NCBI GenBank assembly: GCA_035604685.1
Contig: DATNIB010000014.1
Span: 1 to 64,000, forward strand
Direction of reading: 5' to 3'
DNA length: 64,000 nt
DNA from: DATNIB01 sp035604685
GTDB lineage: Bacteria; Actinomycetota; Acidimicrobiia; Acidimicrobiales; RAAP-2
Shown: piece after piece, positions 41,107 through 50,254 of the stretch
Layout: each line of letters starts with the position of its first letter
Position numbering within the stretch: position 1 is the first letter of the stretch
Made by a program: the position numbers and the translations under genes
The notes under the pieces: model-generated
The model's input: only the letters and a program-made list of their open reading frames with translations
Databases searched by the model: none
What the model was told of the DNA's origin: nothing

Positions 41107-43431
41107 GTGCGAGTGCGCCGACGGGGAGCCCCGGTGCCGCGTGGCCGCCCGCTCGGCCTGGGCGCCTGTGCGGCCGTGCTGGTTGCCACCTCTCTGTGGA
41201 TCACCCCGGGCCCGGCGGGCGCGGCCGGCCTGGCGCGCGCCACGTTCTCGGGCCACGGGTCGATCGAGGAGGCCTACGCGCTCGGGGCGCCGGTCGGACA
41301 GCGCCTCAGCCTGGTCAACGGCACCGGCAACGCGGTGGGCACGGGGGTGGTGAGTAAGCTCGGCGGTCTCGTCGTGCGCAACGTCCGGCCCGGCGCCGGC
41401 TACCGGTTCGAGGCGCTGGTCAGCGCGCAGCCGAGCGCCACCGCGCCGTTCAGCGTCCTGTCGACCCACTCGGCCCCTCCACCCTCGTTCTACGCGAACC
41501 AGCACCTGGTCGCCGGCCTCAACTACGTGACGATGCGCGACGGCGTCACGCTCGCCGCCACCGTTCGGCTCCCTCCGGGCAAGACCCTGGCCGACGGCCC
41601 GTTCCCGACCGTCATCGAGTACTCCGGCTACAACACCGCGGCGCCGCACAGCCTCATCGCGGCGGAGGAGGGCACGGCACCCAGCAACGACCCGCTGCTG
41701 CCCGACACGGCGACCGTCGTCGGGGCCGTCGTGGCCCCGCTGCTCGGGTTCGTGACCGTGAGCGTGCAGATGCGGGGGACCGGGTGCTCGGGCGGGGCGT
41801 TCGACCTCTTCGGCCTGCCGTCGGACTACGACGGCTACGACATGATCCAGACCGTGGGGGCCCAGCCCTGGGTGCTCAACCACAAGGTGGGGATGGTGGG
41901 GATCTCCTATTCGGGGATCTCCCAGCTCATCGTCGCGGGTACCGACCCGCCCGACCTGGCGGCCATCACCCCGCTCAGCCCGACCGATGACCTCTTCTCG
42001 ACCGGCTACCCGGGCGGCATCTACAACGACGGCTTCGCCAAGACCTGGACGGCCCAGCGCGTGTCGGACGCCCAAGCGGCGCCTGGCGGTGGCCAGCCCT
42101 GGGCGGCGGCCGAGATCCAGGCGGGCGACGCCACCTGCCTGGCCAACCAGGCGTTGCACCCGGAGGCCCAGAAGCTGGCCACGCTGACCGGGCCGGGACT
42201 GGAACGGGTCCCGTCCCTGTTCGACCGGCGGTCGCCCACCGACTGGGCATCGCACATCACGGTGCCCGTGTTCCTGGCCGGCGCGCTGGAGGACGAGCAG
42301 GTGGGGCCGCAGTGGCCCGCCATCATCCCGGCCCTCAGCCACGACAAGAACGTCTACGTGACGATCGTGAACGGGACCCACTTCGAGTCGCTCGGTCCCG
42401 ACATCATCACGCGCTGGCTCGAGTTCCTCGACATCTACGTCGCCGGTCGCGTGCCCACCAACCAGCCGATCCTGGGGCCGCTCGCCGCCTCGCTCTACTC
42501 CGGCGCCACCGACAAGGCGCCGGCGGTATCGCTCCCGCCGATCCGCTTCACCGCCGAGCCCTCGTTGGCGGCCGCCAAGACCGCCTACGCCGCCCAGGAC
42601 CCTCGGGTCCGCGTGCTCTTCGACAACGGCGGCGGCAGCCTCGGGCCGGGCGCGCTGCAGCCGACCGCGTCGGCCGACTACCCGAGCTGGCCGCCCCCGG
42701 GCACCGACACGTCCCTCTACCTCGGGTCGCAGGGCCGGTTGACCACCCAGCCCGCCGCGCACCGGTCGGTGGCCACCTTCCGGCCCGACGCGGCCGTCCG
42801 GCCGGCCATCGACCTGCCGACCGGCAACGCCTGGGCGGCGCAGCCCCCTTACCAGTGGACGACCGTCCCGGCCGCCAACGGGGTCGCCTTCCAGACGGCG
42901 CCGTTCACCAAGACCACCACCGTGGTCGGCCCGGCCAGCCTCGACCTGTCCCTCGAGTCGAACTCCCCGGTGACCGACCTCCAGGTCACCGTCACCGAGG
43001 TGCGGCCCGGCGACACGCAGGAGGAGTACATCACGTCGGGCTTCTTGCGCTCTTCCTTCCGCGTGCTCTCGCCCGGATCGACCGCCCTCAGCCCGAAGCC
43101 CGTCTACCTGCCCACGGACCGCCTGGCGCTGTCGAAGACCCAATTCTCGACGGTGCGCATCCCGGTGGACCCCATCGCGCACATATTCCGGCCGGGGACG
43201 AGCCTTCGCATCGTGATCTCGGCGCCCGGCGGCGACCGCCCGTCGTGGGCCTTCGACACGCTCGACGTCGGTTCGACCATGCGTGACACCGTCGCGCTCG
43301 GCACGGCGCACGGGTCGGTGCTGGTCGTGGACAAGGTCGCACCGGTCCAGGTCGCCGGAGCGATGCCGGCCTGTGGCGCCCTGCGCGGCGAGCCGTGCCG
43401 TTCCTACGCGGCGCTGGGCAACCAGGCGTGA
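41107..43431 (+). CDS. Secreted S15/CocE-type hydrolase
   Basis: A 774-residue X-Pro dipeptidyl-peptidase/CocE family protein with a signal peptide (Arg-rich start, hydrophobic core, cleavage near PAGAAG about residue 39). An alpha/beta hydrolase domain has nucleophile Ser267 in GISYSG, GFVTVSVQMRGTGCS, and a His near NGTHFES, followed by the jelly-roll C-terminal domain (PTDRLAL ... PGTSLRIVISAPG). It cleaves esters or X-Pro peptides outside the cell; which is not decidable. GTG 41107 is preferred over TTG 41101 because of the TACCCT spacing. Confidence 0.88.
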   Translation: MRVRRRGAPVPRGRPLGLGACAAVLVATSLWITPGPAGAAGLARATFSGHGSIEEAYALGAPVGQRLSLVNGTGNAVGTGVVSKLGGLVVRNVRPGAGYRFEALVSAQPSATAPFSVLSTHSAPPPSFYANQHLVAGLNYVTMRDGVTLAATVRLPPGKTLADGPFPTVIEYSGYNTAAPHSLIAAEEGTAPSNDPLLPDTATVVGAVVAPLLGFVTVSVQMRGTGCSGGAFDLFGLPSDYDGYDMIQTVGAQPWVLNHKVGMVGISYSGISQLIVAGTDPPDLAAITPLSPTDDLFSTGYPGGIYNDGFAKTWTAQRVSDAQAAPGGGQPWAAAEIQAGDATCLANQALHPEAQKLATLTGPGLERVPSLFDRRSPTDWASHITVPVFLAGALEDEQVGPQWPAIIPALSHDKNVYVTIVNGTHFESLGPDIITRWLEFLDIYVAGRVPTNQPILGPLAASLYSGATDKAPAVSLPPIRFTAEPSLAAAKTAYAAQDPRVRVLFDNGGGSLGPGALQPTASADYPSWPPPGTDTSLYLGSQGRLTTQPAAHRSVATFRPDAAVRPAIDLPTGNAWAAQPPYQWTTVPAANGVAFQTAPFTKTTTVVGPASLDLSLESNSPVTDLQVTVTEVRPGDTQEEYITSGFLRSSFRVLSPGSTALSPKPVYLPTDRLALSKTQFSTVRIPVDPIAHIFRPGTSLRIVISAPGGDRPSWAFDTLDVGSTMRDTVALGTAHGSVLVVDKVAPVQVAGAMPACGALRGEPCRSYAALGNQA

Positions 43432-43454
43432 ACCGCTAGTCCCTCCCGTCGCGC

Positions 43455-44372
43455 GTGGATCCCTACATCGTCCTCGGCAGCGCGGTCGTCGGCGTCCTGG
43501 TCGGGATGACCGGGGCGGGCGGCGGGGCGTTGATGACACCGATGCTCATCCTCTTGTTCTCCGTCAAGCCCTCGACCGCCATCTCGAGCGACCTCGTGGC
43601 GGCGGTGGTGATGCGGCCGTTCGGGGCCGCGGTGCACCTGCGAAACCGGACGGTCAATCTGGCGCTGGTCGGCTGGATGTTGATCGGCTCGGTGCCGATG
43701 GCCTTCCTCGGCGCCTACATCCTCCATCGTTTCGGGCAGTCGAGCGCGGCCGAGGCCAACGTCCAGATCGCGCTCGGCGGCGCGCTGCTGACCGGTGCCG
43801 CGGCCATGGGCCTGCGCTACGTGCTCGACCGCCGGCGGGGCAACGAGCGCGACGGCGAGCTGCACGCGATCGTCGTTCGTCCGGCGGCGTCGGTCGCCAT
43901 CGGGATGGTGGGCGGCCTGGTCGTCGGCATCACCTCGGTCGGGTCGGGATCGCTCATGATCGTGCTGCTCCTCTTCCTCTACCCGGCGCTCGGGGCCAAG
44001 CAGCTGGTCGGCACCGACCTGACCCAGGCCGTGCCGCTCACGGCCGCGGCCGCCCTCGGGGCGCTCGCCTTCGGGCACGTCGAGTTCTCGGTGACGAGCT
44101 CGATCATCGTCGGCAGCGTGCCCGCCGTCATCGTCGGATCCCTCATCTCGTCGAGGGCGTCGGACCGGTTCACGCGTCCGGTCATCACCTTCGTGATCTT
44201 CGCGTCGGGCCTCAAGTACGTGGGTCTGGGCACGACGACGCTCGGGTGGGTGCTCTGCGGCGTGCTCCTCGCCCTGGCGACGACCTGGGTGGCCGTCGCC
44301 CAGCCGTGGCGCCGGCCGGCGTTGGCCACCGAGCCGGGCGAGTCCCTGGTCGAACCCCCCGAGGGCTGGTAG
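43455..44372 (+). CDS. TauE/SafE-family anion transporter
   Basis: A 305-residue membrane protein with about eight helices and the family repeats GMTGAGGGALMTPMLILLF and GITSVGSGSLMIVLLLFLYP. Family members export sulfite, sulfoacetate or other organic anions; the substrate here is unknown. GTG start lacks a ribosome-binding site. Confidence 0.9.
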   Translation: MDPYIVLGSAVVGVLVGMTGAGGGALMTPMLILLFSVKPSTAISSDLVAAVVMRPFGAAVHLRNRTVNLALVGWMLIGSVPMAFLGAYILHRFGQSSAAEANVQIALGGALLTGAAAMGLRYVLDRRRGNERDGELHAIVVRPAASVAIGMVGGLVVGITSVGSGSLMIVLLLFLYPALGAKQLVGTDLTQAVPLTAAAALGALAFGHVEFSVTSSIIVGSVPAVIVGSLISSRASDRFTRPVITFVIFASGLKYVGLGTTTLGWVLCGVLLALATTWVAVAQPWRRPALATEPGESLVEPPEGW

Positions 44373-44391
44373 GGGCGGGAGACCTCCCGAC

Positions 44392-45276
44392 TCAGCAGCC
44401 GGCGGCGGTCGCCACGTTGTGCATCAGCATGGCGATCGTCATCGGGCCCACGCCGCCCGGCACCGGCGTGATCCAGCCGGCGACCTCGGCCACCGCCTCG
44501 AAGTCGACGTCGCCCACGGTCCGGCCGTCCGGGAGCAGGTTGGTGCCGCAGTCGATGACCGCGGCCCCGGGCTTGACCATGTCGGCGGTCACCGTCTGGG
44601 GGCGCCCGGCGCAGGCGACGACGACGTCGGCGCGCCGGACGTGGGTGGCGAGATCGGTGGTTCCGGTGTGGCAGAGCGTGACCGTGGCGTTGGCGCCGGC
44701 GCCCTTCTGGGACAGCATGATGGAGAGGGGCCGCCCGAGCAGCAGTGACCGCCCGATGATGACGACGTCCTTGCCGTCGACCGGTATCTGGCATCGGTGG
44801 AGAAGCTCGACCACGCCGAGGGGTGTCGCCGGCTCGAAGCCGGGCGTCCCCATGGCCAGGCGGCCCTGGCTGGCGGGGGTGAGTCCGTCGACGTCCTTTC
44901 CGGGGTCGATGGCCGACAACACGACGAAGGGGTCGGCCGGACATTCGGCCGGCAGCGGGAGCTGCACCAGCACGCCATGGATGGCCGGATCGCGGTTCGT
45001 CGCTTCGATCGCCGAGACGATCTCGATCTCGCTGGCGTCCGCCGGCAGCCGCCGATCGAACCAGACCATCCCGGCCCGCTCGGCCGCCCGGTTCTTCATG
45101 CGCACATACTGAAGCGACGCCGGATCGTGGCCGATGAGCAGGTCGACGAAGCCGGGACGGGCGCCGGACCGCGCCACCCGCTGACGGACCTCGCTGCGCA
45201 CCTGTGCGGCGATCGCCCGCCCGTCGATCACCTGCGCGCTCAGCGAGCCCCCTCGGGCGTCGGGGCGCGTCGGCAC
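44392..45276 (-). CDS. folD: Methylenetetrahydrofolate dehydrogenase/cyclohydrolase
   Basis: A 294-residue bifunctional enzyme interconverting methylene-, methenyl- and formyl-tetrahydrofolate with NADP. Signatures: YVRMKNRAAERAGM (catalytic Lys), VQLPLP and IIGRSLLLGRPLSIML. The start is awkward: typical FolD begins one or two residues before the AQVIDGR segment, where only a CTG is available (with GAGGGG five bases upstream). I give GTG 45276, which adds about a dozen residues. Downstream of the Rieske and cupin genes' opposite end on the same strand, it appears as a separate unit. Confidence 0.9.
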   Translation of the reverse strand: MPTRPDARGGSLSAQVIDGRAIAAQVRSEVRQRVARSGARPGFVDLLIGHDPASLQYVRMKNRAAERAGMVWFDRRLPADASEIEIVSAIEATNRDPAIHGVLVQLPLPAECPADPFVVLSAIDPGKDVDGLTPASQGRLAMGTPGFEPATPLGVVELLHRCQIPVDGKDVVIIGRSLLLGRPLSIMLSQKGAGANATVTLCHTGTTDLATHVRRADVVVACAGRPQTVTADMVKPGAAVIDCGTNLLPDGRTVGDVDFEAVAEVAGWITPVPGGVGPMTIAMLMHNVATAAGC

Positions 45277-45385
45277 CGTTGGGAAAACCGGTCCACCTCG
45301 CGATTCAATCAGATCCGCCGCGCGCCGCCGGATCGGACGCAACCGGCCGTCATGGCGTCGGCGGATGCGCGCACCCGGATCCCCG

Positions 45386-46420
45386 CTATCGGCCCCCGCG
45401 CTCCGCCTCGGCCGCGGCCACCAGGTCGGCCAGGAGCCGGCGGAGCTCGAGCGTGCTGCGGTCGGCGCGGGTGTGGAGCTCGGCGGTCGGGTCGAGCGGC
45501 AGGGCCAGCTCGTCGTAGGCCTGTTGAATGCGCAGGTCCTCCTCGAGGACGCGCCCCTCGAAGGCGACCGCGTCGGCCATGGCGGCCGGGTCGCCGCCCA
45601 GGTCGTTGCGCCACAGGGTGGTGTAGATCCGGGTCGAGTCGTCGGTCTCGGGCTGGAGGAAGAACCCGATCACGTTGCTGCCGCCGGCCTCGACGAAGTC
45701 GATGCGCAGCTGTAGGTGGAACGGCGCGTCGAGCCGGTAGGTGAGGCGCCGGGACTGGACCAGCGGGCGGATCCCGGCCGCCACGCCCGGGTCCTCGCGG
45801 TTGGTGAACCGGTGCTCCCGGTAGGCGGTGAAGGCCCACCCGTCCCGGGCCACCTCGAACCGCGGCACCTCGGCCGCCTCGTCGGCGCCGAACGTCCCCC
45901 GGTGGACGAAGGGGAAGTGCGCCATGTCCAAGAAGTTGTCGGCCAAGAGACCGACAGAGGCGCGGGCCCTGATGGGCGCGAGCTCTCCGGCCAAGAAGGT
46001 GTCGTCCTCGGCCTCCGCGATGCAACCGAGCGGCGCGAGCGGCGGTTCGGGCGCCACGAACACCATGCCGTGGCGCTCCGCCACCGCGGCCACGCCGGTG
46101 AGCCGGGCCTGGCTCGGCACCGCCGCGCCGGGTCCGAGCGCGGGGATCTCGACGCACCGCCCGTCGCGGTCGAAGCGCCACCCGTGGTAGGCGCACTGGA
46201 GGACGTCCCCGTCGCACGAGCCGAGCGAGAGCGGCGAGTGCCGGTGGGGGCAGCGGTCCTCGAAGCACACCGCGACCCCGCCGCTCCGGTAGAGGACGAG
46301 CGGCTGCCCGAGCAGGACGGTCCGGGTCGGCTGTTCGGAGATCTCCGAGCTGCGGGCGACCGGGTGCCAGCACCGACGGAGGGCGGGGTGCGTGTTGTGC
46401 AAGAGCTGCGCGCTCTTCAT
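45386..46420 (-). CDS. Rieske non-heme iron oxygenase, large subunit
   Basis: A 344-residue oxygenase with Rieske [2Fe-2S] ligands Cys57, His59, Cys76, His79 (CPH ... CAYHG) and the mononuclear iron triad in DNFLDMAHFPFVH. It resembles vanillate demethylase/pheophorbide-oxygenase-like monooxygenases that need a separate reductase; none is in the window. Its ATG overlaps the cupin stop (ATGA). Probably acts on an aromatic or O-methyl compound. Confidence 0.92.
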   Translation of the reverse strand: MKSAQLLHNTHPALRRCWHPVARSSEISEQPTRTVLLGQPLVLYRSGGVAVCFEDRCPHRHSPLSLGSCDGDVLQCAYHGWRFDRDGRCVEIPALGPGAAVPSQARLTGVAAVAERHGMVFVAPEPPLAPLGCIAEAEDDTFLAGELAPIRARASVGLLADNFLDMAHFPFVHRGTFGADEAAEVPRFEVARDGWAFTAYREHRFTNREDPGVAAGIRPLVQSRRLTYRLDAPFHLQLRIDFVEAGGSNVIGFFLQPETDDSTRIYTTLWRNDLGGDPAAMADAVAFEGRVLEEDLRIQQAYDELALPLDPTAELHTRADRSTLELRRLLADLVAAAEAERGGR

Positions 46421-46743
46421 GGCGCGGGCCCCGCACCCAGATGGACCGCCAGCCAGCTGGTCGGGCGCGCGGTCGAGCGCACGCGGTGGGGCACCCCAGC
46501 GGGGAGGTGGATCCACTCGCCCTCCGCCATCGTCACCTCGACGCCGTCGACGTCGAGCACGGCGGCGCCCGCCAGCACGACCACCCATTCGTCGTGGTCG
46601 AGGCGGTCCTCGACGGGTTGGGCCAGTTCGCCACTCAGGATCTGCTCGATCCGCCAGGTGGCACCGCGGGCCAGGATCTCGACGGACTCTCCGGCCGATG
46701 GCGCGCTCGACGGCGGGCGGAGGCGTCCTCGGGTCGTGGCCAC
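46417..46743 (-). CDS. Cupin-domain protein
   Basis: A 108-residue single cupin barrel (DRLDHDEWVVVLAGAAVLDV ... EGEWIHLPAGVPHRV), with the second motif PAGVPHRV intact and the first lacking the usual HxH pair. Translationally coupled to the Rieske oxygenase. Might be a dioxygenase or binding protein for the same pathway. GTG start with TAAGGT six bases upstream. Confidence 0.88.
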   Translation of the reverse strand: MATTRGRLRPPSSAPSAGESVEILARGATWRIEQILSGELAQPVEDRLDHDEWVVVLAGAAVLDVDGVEVTMAEGEWIHLPAGVPHRVRSTARPTSWLAVHLGAGPAP

Positions 46744-46749
46744 GCCGGC

Positions 46750-46755
46750 ACCTTA
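46750..46755 (-). promoter_or_regulatory. -10 hexamer, leaderless cupin-Rieske operon
   Basis: TAAGGT is six bases before GTG 46743. Confidence 0.5.
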
Positions 46756-46811
46756 TTCACTCAGTGCCACGGGACCGAAAGACCCGGACCCCGCCGCTCG
46801 AGCGCCATGGC

Positions 46812-46817
46812 TAACCT
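46812..46817 (+). promoter_or_regulatory. -10 hexamer, metallo-beta-lactamase-fold gene
   Basis: TAACCT is eight bases before ATG 46826; no Shine-Dalgarno sequence. Confidence 0.4.
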
Positions 46818-46825
46818 CCACCCCC

Positions 46826-47647
46826 ATGCGAGTCGGGGACATCACGATCGATCCGGTGCTCGACGGCGTGGCCCGCATCGAGGCCAGCGCCGCCTATCGC
46901 GGGGTCGGCGGCGTGGCCGGCTCGCGCGGGGGGAACCCGGAGGACTGGTCGGCGCACCTCGATCTGCTCGACGCCGACGGCAGGCTGGAGCTGGCGCTCG
47001 GCGGCTTCCTGGTCCGCACCGGCGATCGGGTGGTGCTGGTCGACACCGGGGTGGGCGACCTCGAGCGCGGGCCCATGAAGGGTGGCCGTTTCCTCCTCGA
47101 GCTGGAGGCCCTCGGCATCCGCCCCGAGCAGGTGACCGACGTGCTCTTGACCCACCTCCACTTCGACCACGTCGGCTGGTCGACGCACCACGGCGAGGTG
47201 GTCTTCCAGAACGCCACCTATCGCTGCGACCGTCGCGACTGGGAGCACTTCGTCGGGCCCGATCCCGGCGCCACGAAGAAGCTCTCCCCCCTGGAGGGCC
47301 AGCTCGAGCCCTGGACGGCATCGGGTCCCGTGCTCCCCGGGATCGACACGATGTCGGCCCCCGGGCACACCCCGGGCAGCACGATCATCGTGGTCTCGTC
47401 GGGGACCGACCGGGCGATGCTGCTGGGCGACGTGGTCCACTGCCCGGTCGAGCTGCTGGACGACGAGTGGGGCGGCATGAGCGATGTCGACCCCGAGCTG
47501 GCCCGGCGCACCCGGGTGGCGCTGGCGCGCGAACTCGAGGGATCGGACATCCCAGTGGCCGCCGCCCACTTCAACGGGTTGCAGTTCGGCCGGCTGCTGA
47601 CCGGGAGCGGCAAGCGCTCCTGGGTCCTGAGCAACCCCGTCGCCTAG
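46826..47647 (+). CDS. Metallo-beta-lactamase-fold hydrolase
   Basis: A 273-residue enzyme with the zinc motif LLTHLHFDHVGW (His110, His112, Asp114, His115) and later SAPGHTPGSTI and AMLLGDVVH metal ligands. It resembles lactonase-like and other MBL hydrolases; the substrate is unknown. The two genes flanking it converge or diverge, so it is monocistronic. Confidence 0.92.
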   Translation: MRVGDITIDPVLDGVARIEASAAYRGVGGVAGSRGGNPEDWSAHLDLLDADGRLELALGGFLVRTGDRVVLVDTGVGDLERGPMKGGRFLLELEALGIRPEQVTDVLLTHLHFDHVGWSTHHGEVVFQNATYRCDRRDWEHFVGPDPGATKKLSPLEGQLEPWTASGPVLPGIDTMSAPGHTPGSTIIVVSSGTDRAMLLGDVVHCPVELLDDEWGGMSDVDPELARRTRVALARELEGSDIPVAAAHFNGLQFGRLLTGSGKRSWVLSNPVA

Positions 47648-48480
47648 CGCAGACCGAAGACCCCGCCCTCGGAGATCGCCCGGCTCCAGGGGCGGACCAG
47701 CGCGCGCAGTCGCGTCGCCTCGTCGGTCGAGAGCGCTCCCCAGGGCGCCATCGCCGCCTCGTCGGTCTGCTGCTCCACGCGGGCCCGCAGGGCTGCCCCC
47801 TCGTTGGTCAGGCGCTCGCCGTCGAACAGCCAGCGCGCGACGAGCCGCTGTTTGGCGGCCTCCCAGTCCGCCTCCGGCCAGGCCCGGGACCGCTGCAGTG
47901 CGTTGGGCGAGACCCCGGCGTCGTTGGCGCCGGCGTGGGTGATGAGCGCCTCGCATGGGTCGAGATTGGCGGTCACCAACGCCGCGATGTGGCCGTCGCC
48001 CCGGAACTCGCGCAGCAGGGTGATGGCGTGCCACAGGGCCAGGTGCGGCGGGTCGGGCCACGGGAGCTGGGCGTGCGCGGCGAAGAGCGGGCGTCCCTCG
48101 AGCGAGCAGGCGCGCGCCGCACGTTCGGCCAGAACGGCCGCCTCGACCACCTCGTCACCCGCAATCGCGTCTCCCATGATCTCCTTGAGTGCGGCGTCGG
48201 CCGCCGCGAGCCGGGCCTCGAGGATCCGCGCCGGGGACGCCTTCGCCCAGGCGCTCGGAATGGCGTGGCGGACGAGCGGCGGGTGGAAGTTGTAGAAGGT
48301 CGCGATCACGAGCTCGGGTCCGACCGCCCCCATCGGGGCCGAGCGGGACGCGAAGTAACCGTCGGTCCCCTCGATGCCGAGCTCGGCGTACGCGGCCGCC
48401 GCGTGGGGCGTGAAGTAGATGATGCCGTGGTAGGGCTCCAGGGTGCGCCACATCTTGCGGGCGAGCTCGGCGTCGGGCAT
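47644..48480 (-). CDS. SCO6745-family protein
   Basis: A 278-residue helical protein of the actinobacterial SCO6745/SalK-like family (ARKMWRTLEPYHGIIYFTPHAAAAY ... YFASRSAPMGAVGPELVIATFYNF), of unproven function. ATG 48480 is chosen over the longer frame because TACCAT lies six bases before it and the family opens at this point. It overlaps the neighbouring convergent gene by four bases at the 3' end. Confidence 0.88.
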   Translation of the reverse strand: MPDAELARKMWRTLEPYHGIIYFTPHAAAAYAELGIEGTDGYFASRSAPMGAVGPELVIATFYNFHPPLVRHAIPSAWAKASPARILEARLAAADAALKEIMGDAIAGDEVVEAAVLAERAARACSLEGRPLFAAHAQLPWPDPPHLALWHAITLLREFRGDGHIAALVTANLDPCEALITHAGANDAGVSPNALQRSRAWPEADWEAAKQRLVARWLFDGERLTNEGAALRARVEQQTDEAAMAPWGALSTDEATRLRALVRPWSRAISEGGVFGLR

Positions 48481-48486
48481 CGGGCG

Positions 48487-48492
48487 ATGGTA
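48487..48492 (-). promoter_or_regulatory. -10 hexamer, leaderless SCO6745-family gene
   Basis: TACCAT is six bases before ATG 48480. Confidence 0.5.
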
Positions 48493-48587
48493 ACCCTCCG
48501 GCACCGGTGACCACCGGTCCGGCAGGTGGCAGAAATCGTCATGTCTGTGGCATTGCAGCCAAGCCGGACCTCCGTCATCATCGAGGC

Positions 48588-49565
48588 ATGACCCGCCGCG
48601 TGGTGTTCGTGGCCTTCGACGACTTCCAGATCCTCGATCTGACCGGCCCCCTGGAGGTCTGCTCGATGGCGTCCCGCATCGACGGTGGGCCGCACCCGGC
48701 CTACCGAACCGAGGTGGCGACCCTCGTGGGCGAGCCCCTGCGGGCGTCCTGCGGTCTCGAGATCCGGCCGGACCGGGCGCTTGCGGCGGTCCGGGGAGGC
48801 ATCGACACGCTGGTCGTGATCGGCGGGGCCGGCACCCGGCGCGCCCTCGAGTCCCCCGAGCTGGTCGGCTGGGTCGGCCGGGCGGCCGGGCGGTCCCGGC
48901 GCGTCGTGTCGGTCTGCTCCGGCGCCTACCTGCTGGCAGCGGCCGGACTGCTCGACGGGAAGCGGGCGACCACCCACTGGGCCCACTGCGATCGGCTGGC
49001 CGAAGCGTTCCCGGCGGTCGTCGTCGAACGCGACCCGATCTTCGTACACGACGGGGACGTGTGGACCTCGGCCGGGGTGACGGCGGGCATGGACCTCATG
49101 CTGCGCCTGGTGGAGGACGATCTCGGTGCCGACACCGCCCGGGCCGTCGCCCGCGAGCTGGTGCTGTTCGTCCAACGGCCGGGCGGGCAGGCCCAGTTCA
49201 GCACCCAGCTGGCCGCGCAGCGCCCGGCCGCGTCGGCCCTGCGGGCGATCGAGTCGTGGATCCCGGACCACCTCGACGAGGACCTGGCGGTGCCCGTCCT
49301 CGCGGCGCGCTGTGCCATGAGCCCGCGCCACTTCGCCCGTGCCTTTCGGGCCGAGCTCGGGGTGACGCCCGGGTCCTACGTCGGCGCCATGCGGGTCGAG
49401 GCGGCACGCCGCCTGCTCGAGACGACCGGGCGGGGGATCGGCGACATCGCCCGCGCCTGCGGGTTCGGCACCATCGAGACCCTGCACCGGTGTTTCAAGC
49501 GCACCCTCGGGGTGACACCCGGCCAGTACCGCGATCGCTTCAGCCCCGAGCGGCGAACGGCCTGA
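48588..49565 (+). CDS. GlxA-like AraC regulator with DJ-1/PfpI domain
   Basis: A 325-residue transcription regulator: N-terminal DJ-1/PfpI domain (about 1-190, with VVSVCSGAYLLAAAG elbow) and C-terminal AraC helix-turn-helix (about 220-320; MSPRHFARAFRAELGVTPGS and FGTIETLHRCFKRTLGVTPG). It probably binds a small ligand in the DJ-1 pocket and controls the DJ-1 protein gene that starts 11 bases downstream. ATG 48588 has CATCAT six bases upstream and only GAGG very close. Confidence 0.92.
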   Translation: MTRRVVFVAFDDFQILDLTGPLEVCSMASRIDGGPHPAYRTEVATLVGEPLRASCGLEIRPDRALAAVRGGIDTLVVIGGAGTRRALESPELVGWVGRAAGRSRRVVSVCSGAYLLAAAGLLDGKRATTHWAHCDRLAEAFPAVVVERDPIFVHDGDVWTSAGVTAGMDLMLRLVEDDLGADTARAVARELVLFVQRPGGQAQFSTQLAAQRPAASALRAIESWIPDHLDEDLAVPVLAARCAMSPRHFARAFRAELGVTPGSYVGAMRVEAARRLLETTGRGIGDIARACGFGTIETLHRCFKRTLGVTPGQYRDRFSPERRTA

Positions 49566-49576
49566 ACGGAGAGACC

Positions 49577-50209
49577 ATGCGCATCGTCATCCCACTGTTC
49601 GACGGGTTCACCGCGCTCGACGCGGTTGGTCCCTACGAGGTCCTGTCTCGGTTGCCCGGCGCCGAGATCGTGTGGACCGCGCTCAGTCCCGGCCCGATCC
49701 GCACCGAGCCGGGCGTGCTCAAGCTGGTGGCCGACGTGGCGACGTCGGAGATCGACGCCTGCGACATCCTGGTCGTGCCGGGTGGGCCGAGCTCCCGGGT
49801 TGCCGCCGAGGCCGGGCTAGCCGACTGGGTCCGCGCGGTCCACCCGACCACGCAGTGGACCACGTCGGTGTGCACCGGTGCCGACATCTTGGGCCTGGCC
49901 GGCCTCCTGCAGGGACTGGCGGCGACCACGCACTGGTCGGCCACCGATCGCCTGGCCGACTACGGGGCGACCTACTCGACGGAGCGGGTCGTCGTGCAGG
50001 GCAAGATCGTGACGTCGGCGGGCGTGTCCTCGGGCATCGACATGGGCCTGCACCTGGCGTCGCTCATCGCCGGCGCCGAGACGGCCCAGGCCATCCAGCT
50101 GGGGATCGAGTACGACCCGCAGCCGCCGTTCGACAGCGGATCGGTCGAGAAGGCCGACCCCGCCATCGTGGAGCGCCTGCGGGCGCTGATCGCCGCCCGG
50201 AGCCGCTGA
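49577..50209 (+). CDS. DJ-1/PfpI-family protein
   Basis: A 210-residue DJ-1 superfamily protein resembling the regulator's sensor domain but without a DNA-binding domain; nucleophile-elbow Cys99 in TTSVCTGADILG and an LFDGFTALDAVGPYEVL opening. It is close to isonitrile hydratase (InhA)-like proteins, so an enzyme acting on an isonitrile or related small molecule is possible. GGAGAG before the ATG; same operon as the GlxA-like gene. Confidence 0.9.
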   Translation: MRIVIPLFDGFTALDAVGPYEVLSRLPGAEIVWTALSPGPIRTEPGVLKLVADVATSEIDACDILVVPGGPSSRVAAEAGLADWVRAVHPTTQWTTSVCTGADILGLAGLLQGLAATTHWSATDRLADYGATYSTERVVVQGKIVTSAGVSSGIDMGLHLASLIAGAETAQAIQLGIEYDPQPPFDSGSVEKADPAIVERLRALIAARSR

Positions 50210-50242
50210 CCCCCGTCTCCGTGGGGATCGACCGCGCTGGCC

Positions 50243-50248
50243 TACCGT
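50243..50248 (+). promoter_or_regulatory. -10 hexamer, leaderless MFS gene
   Basis: TACCGT is six bases before GTG 50255. Confidence 0.5.
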
Positions 50249-50254
50249 GGCGCG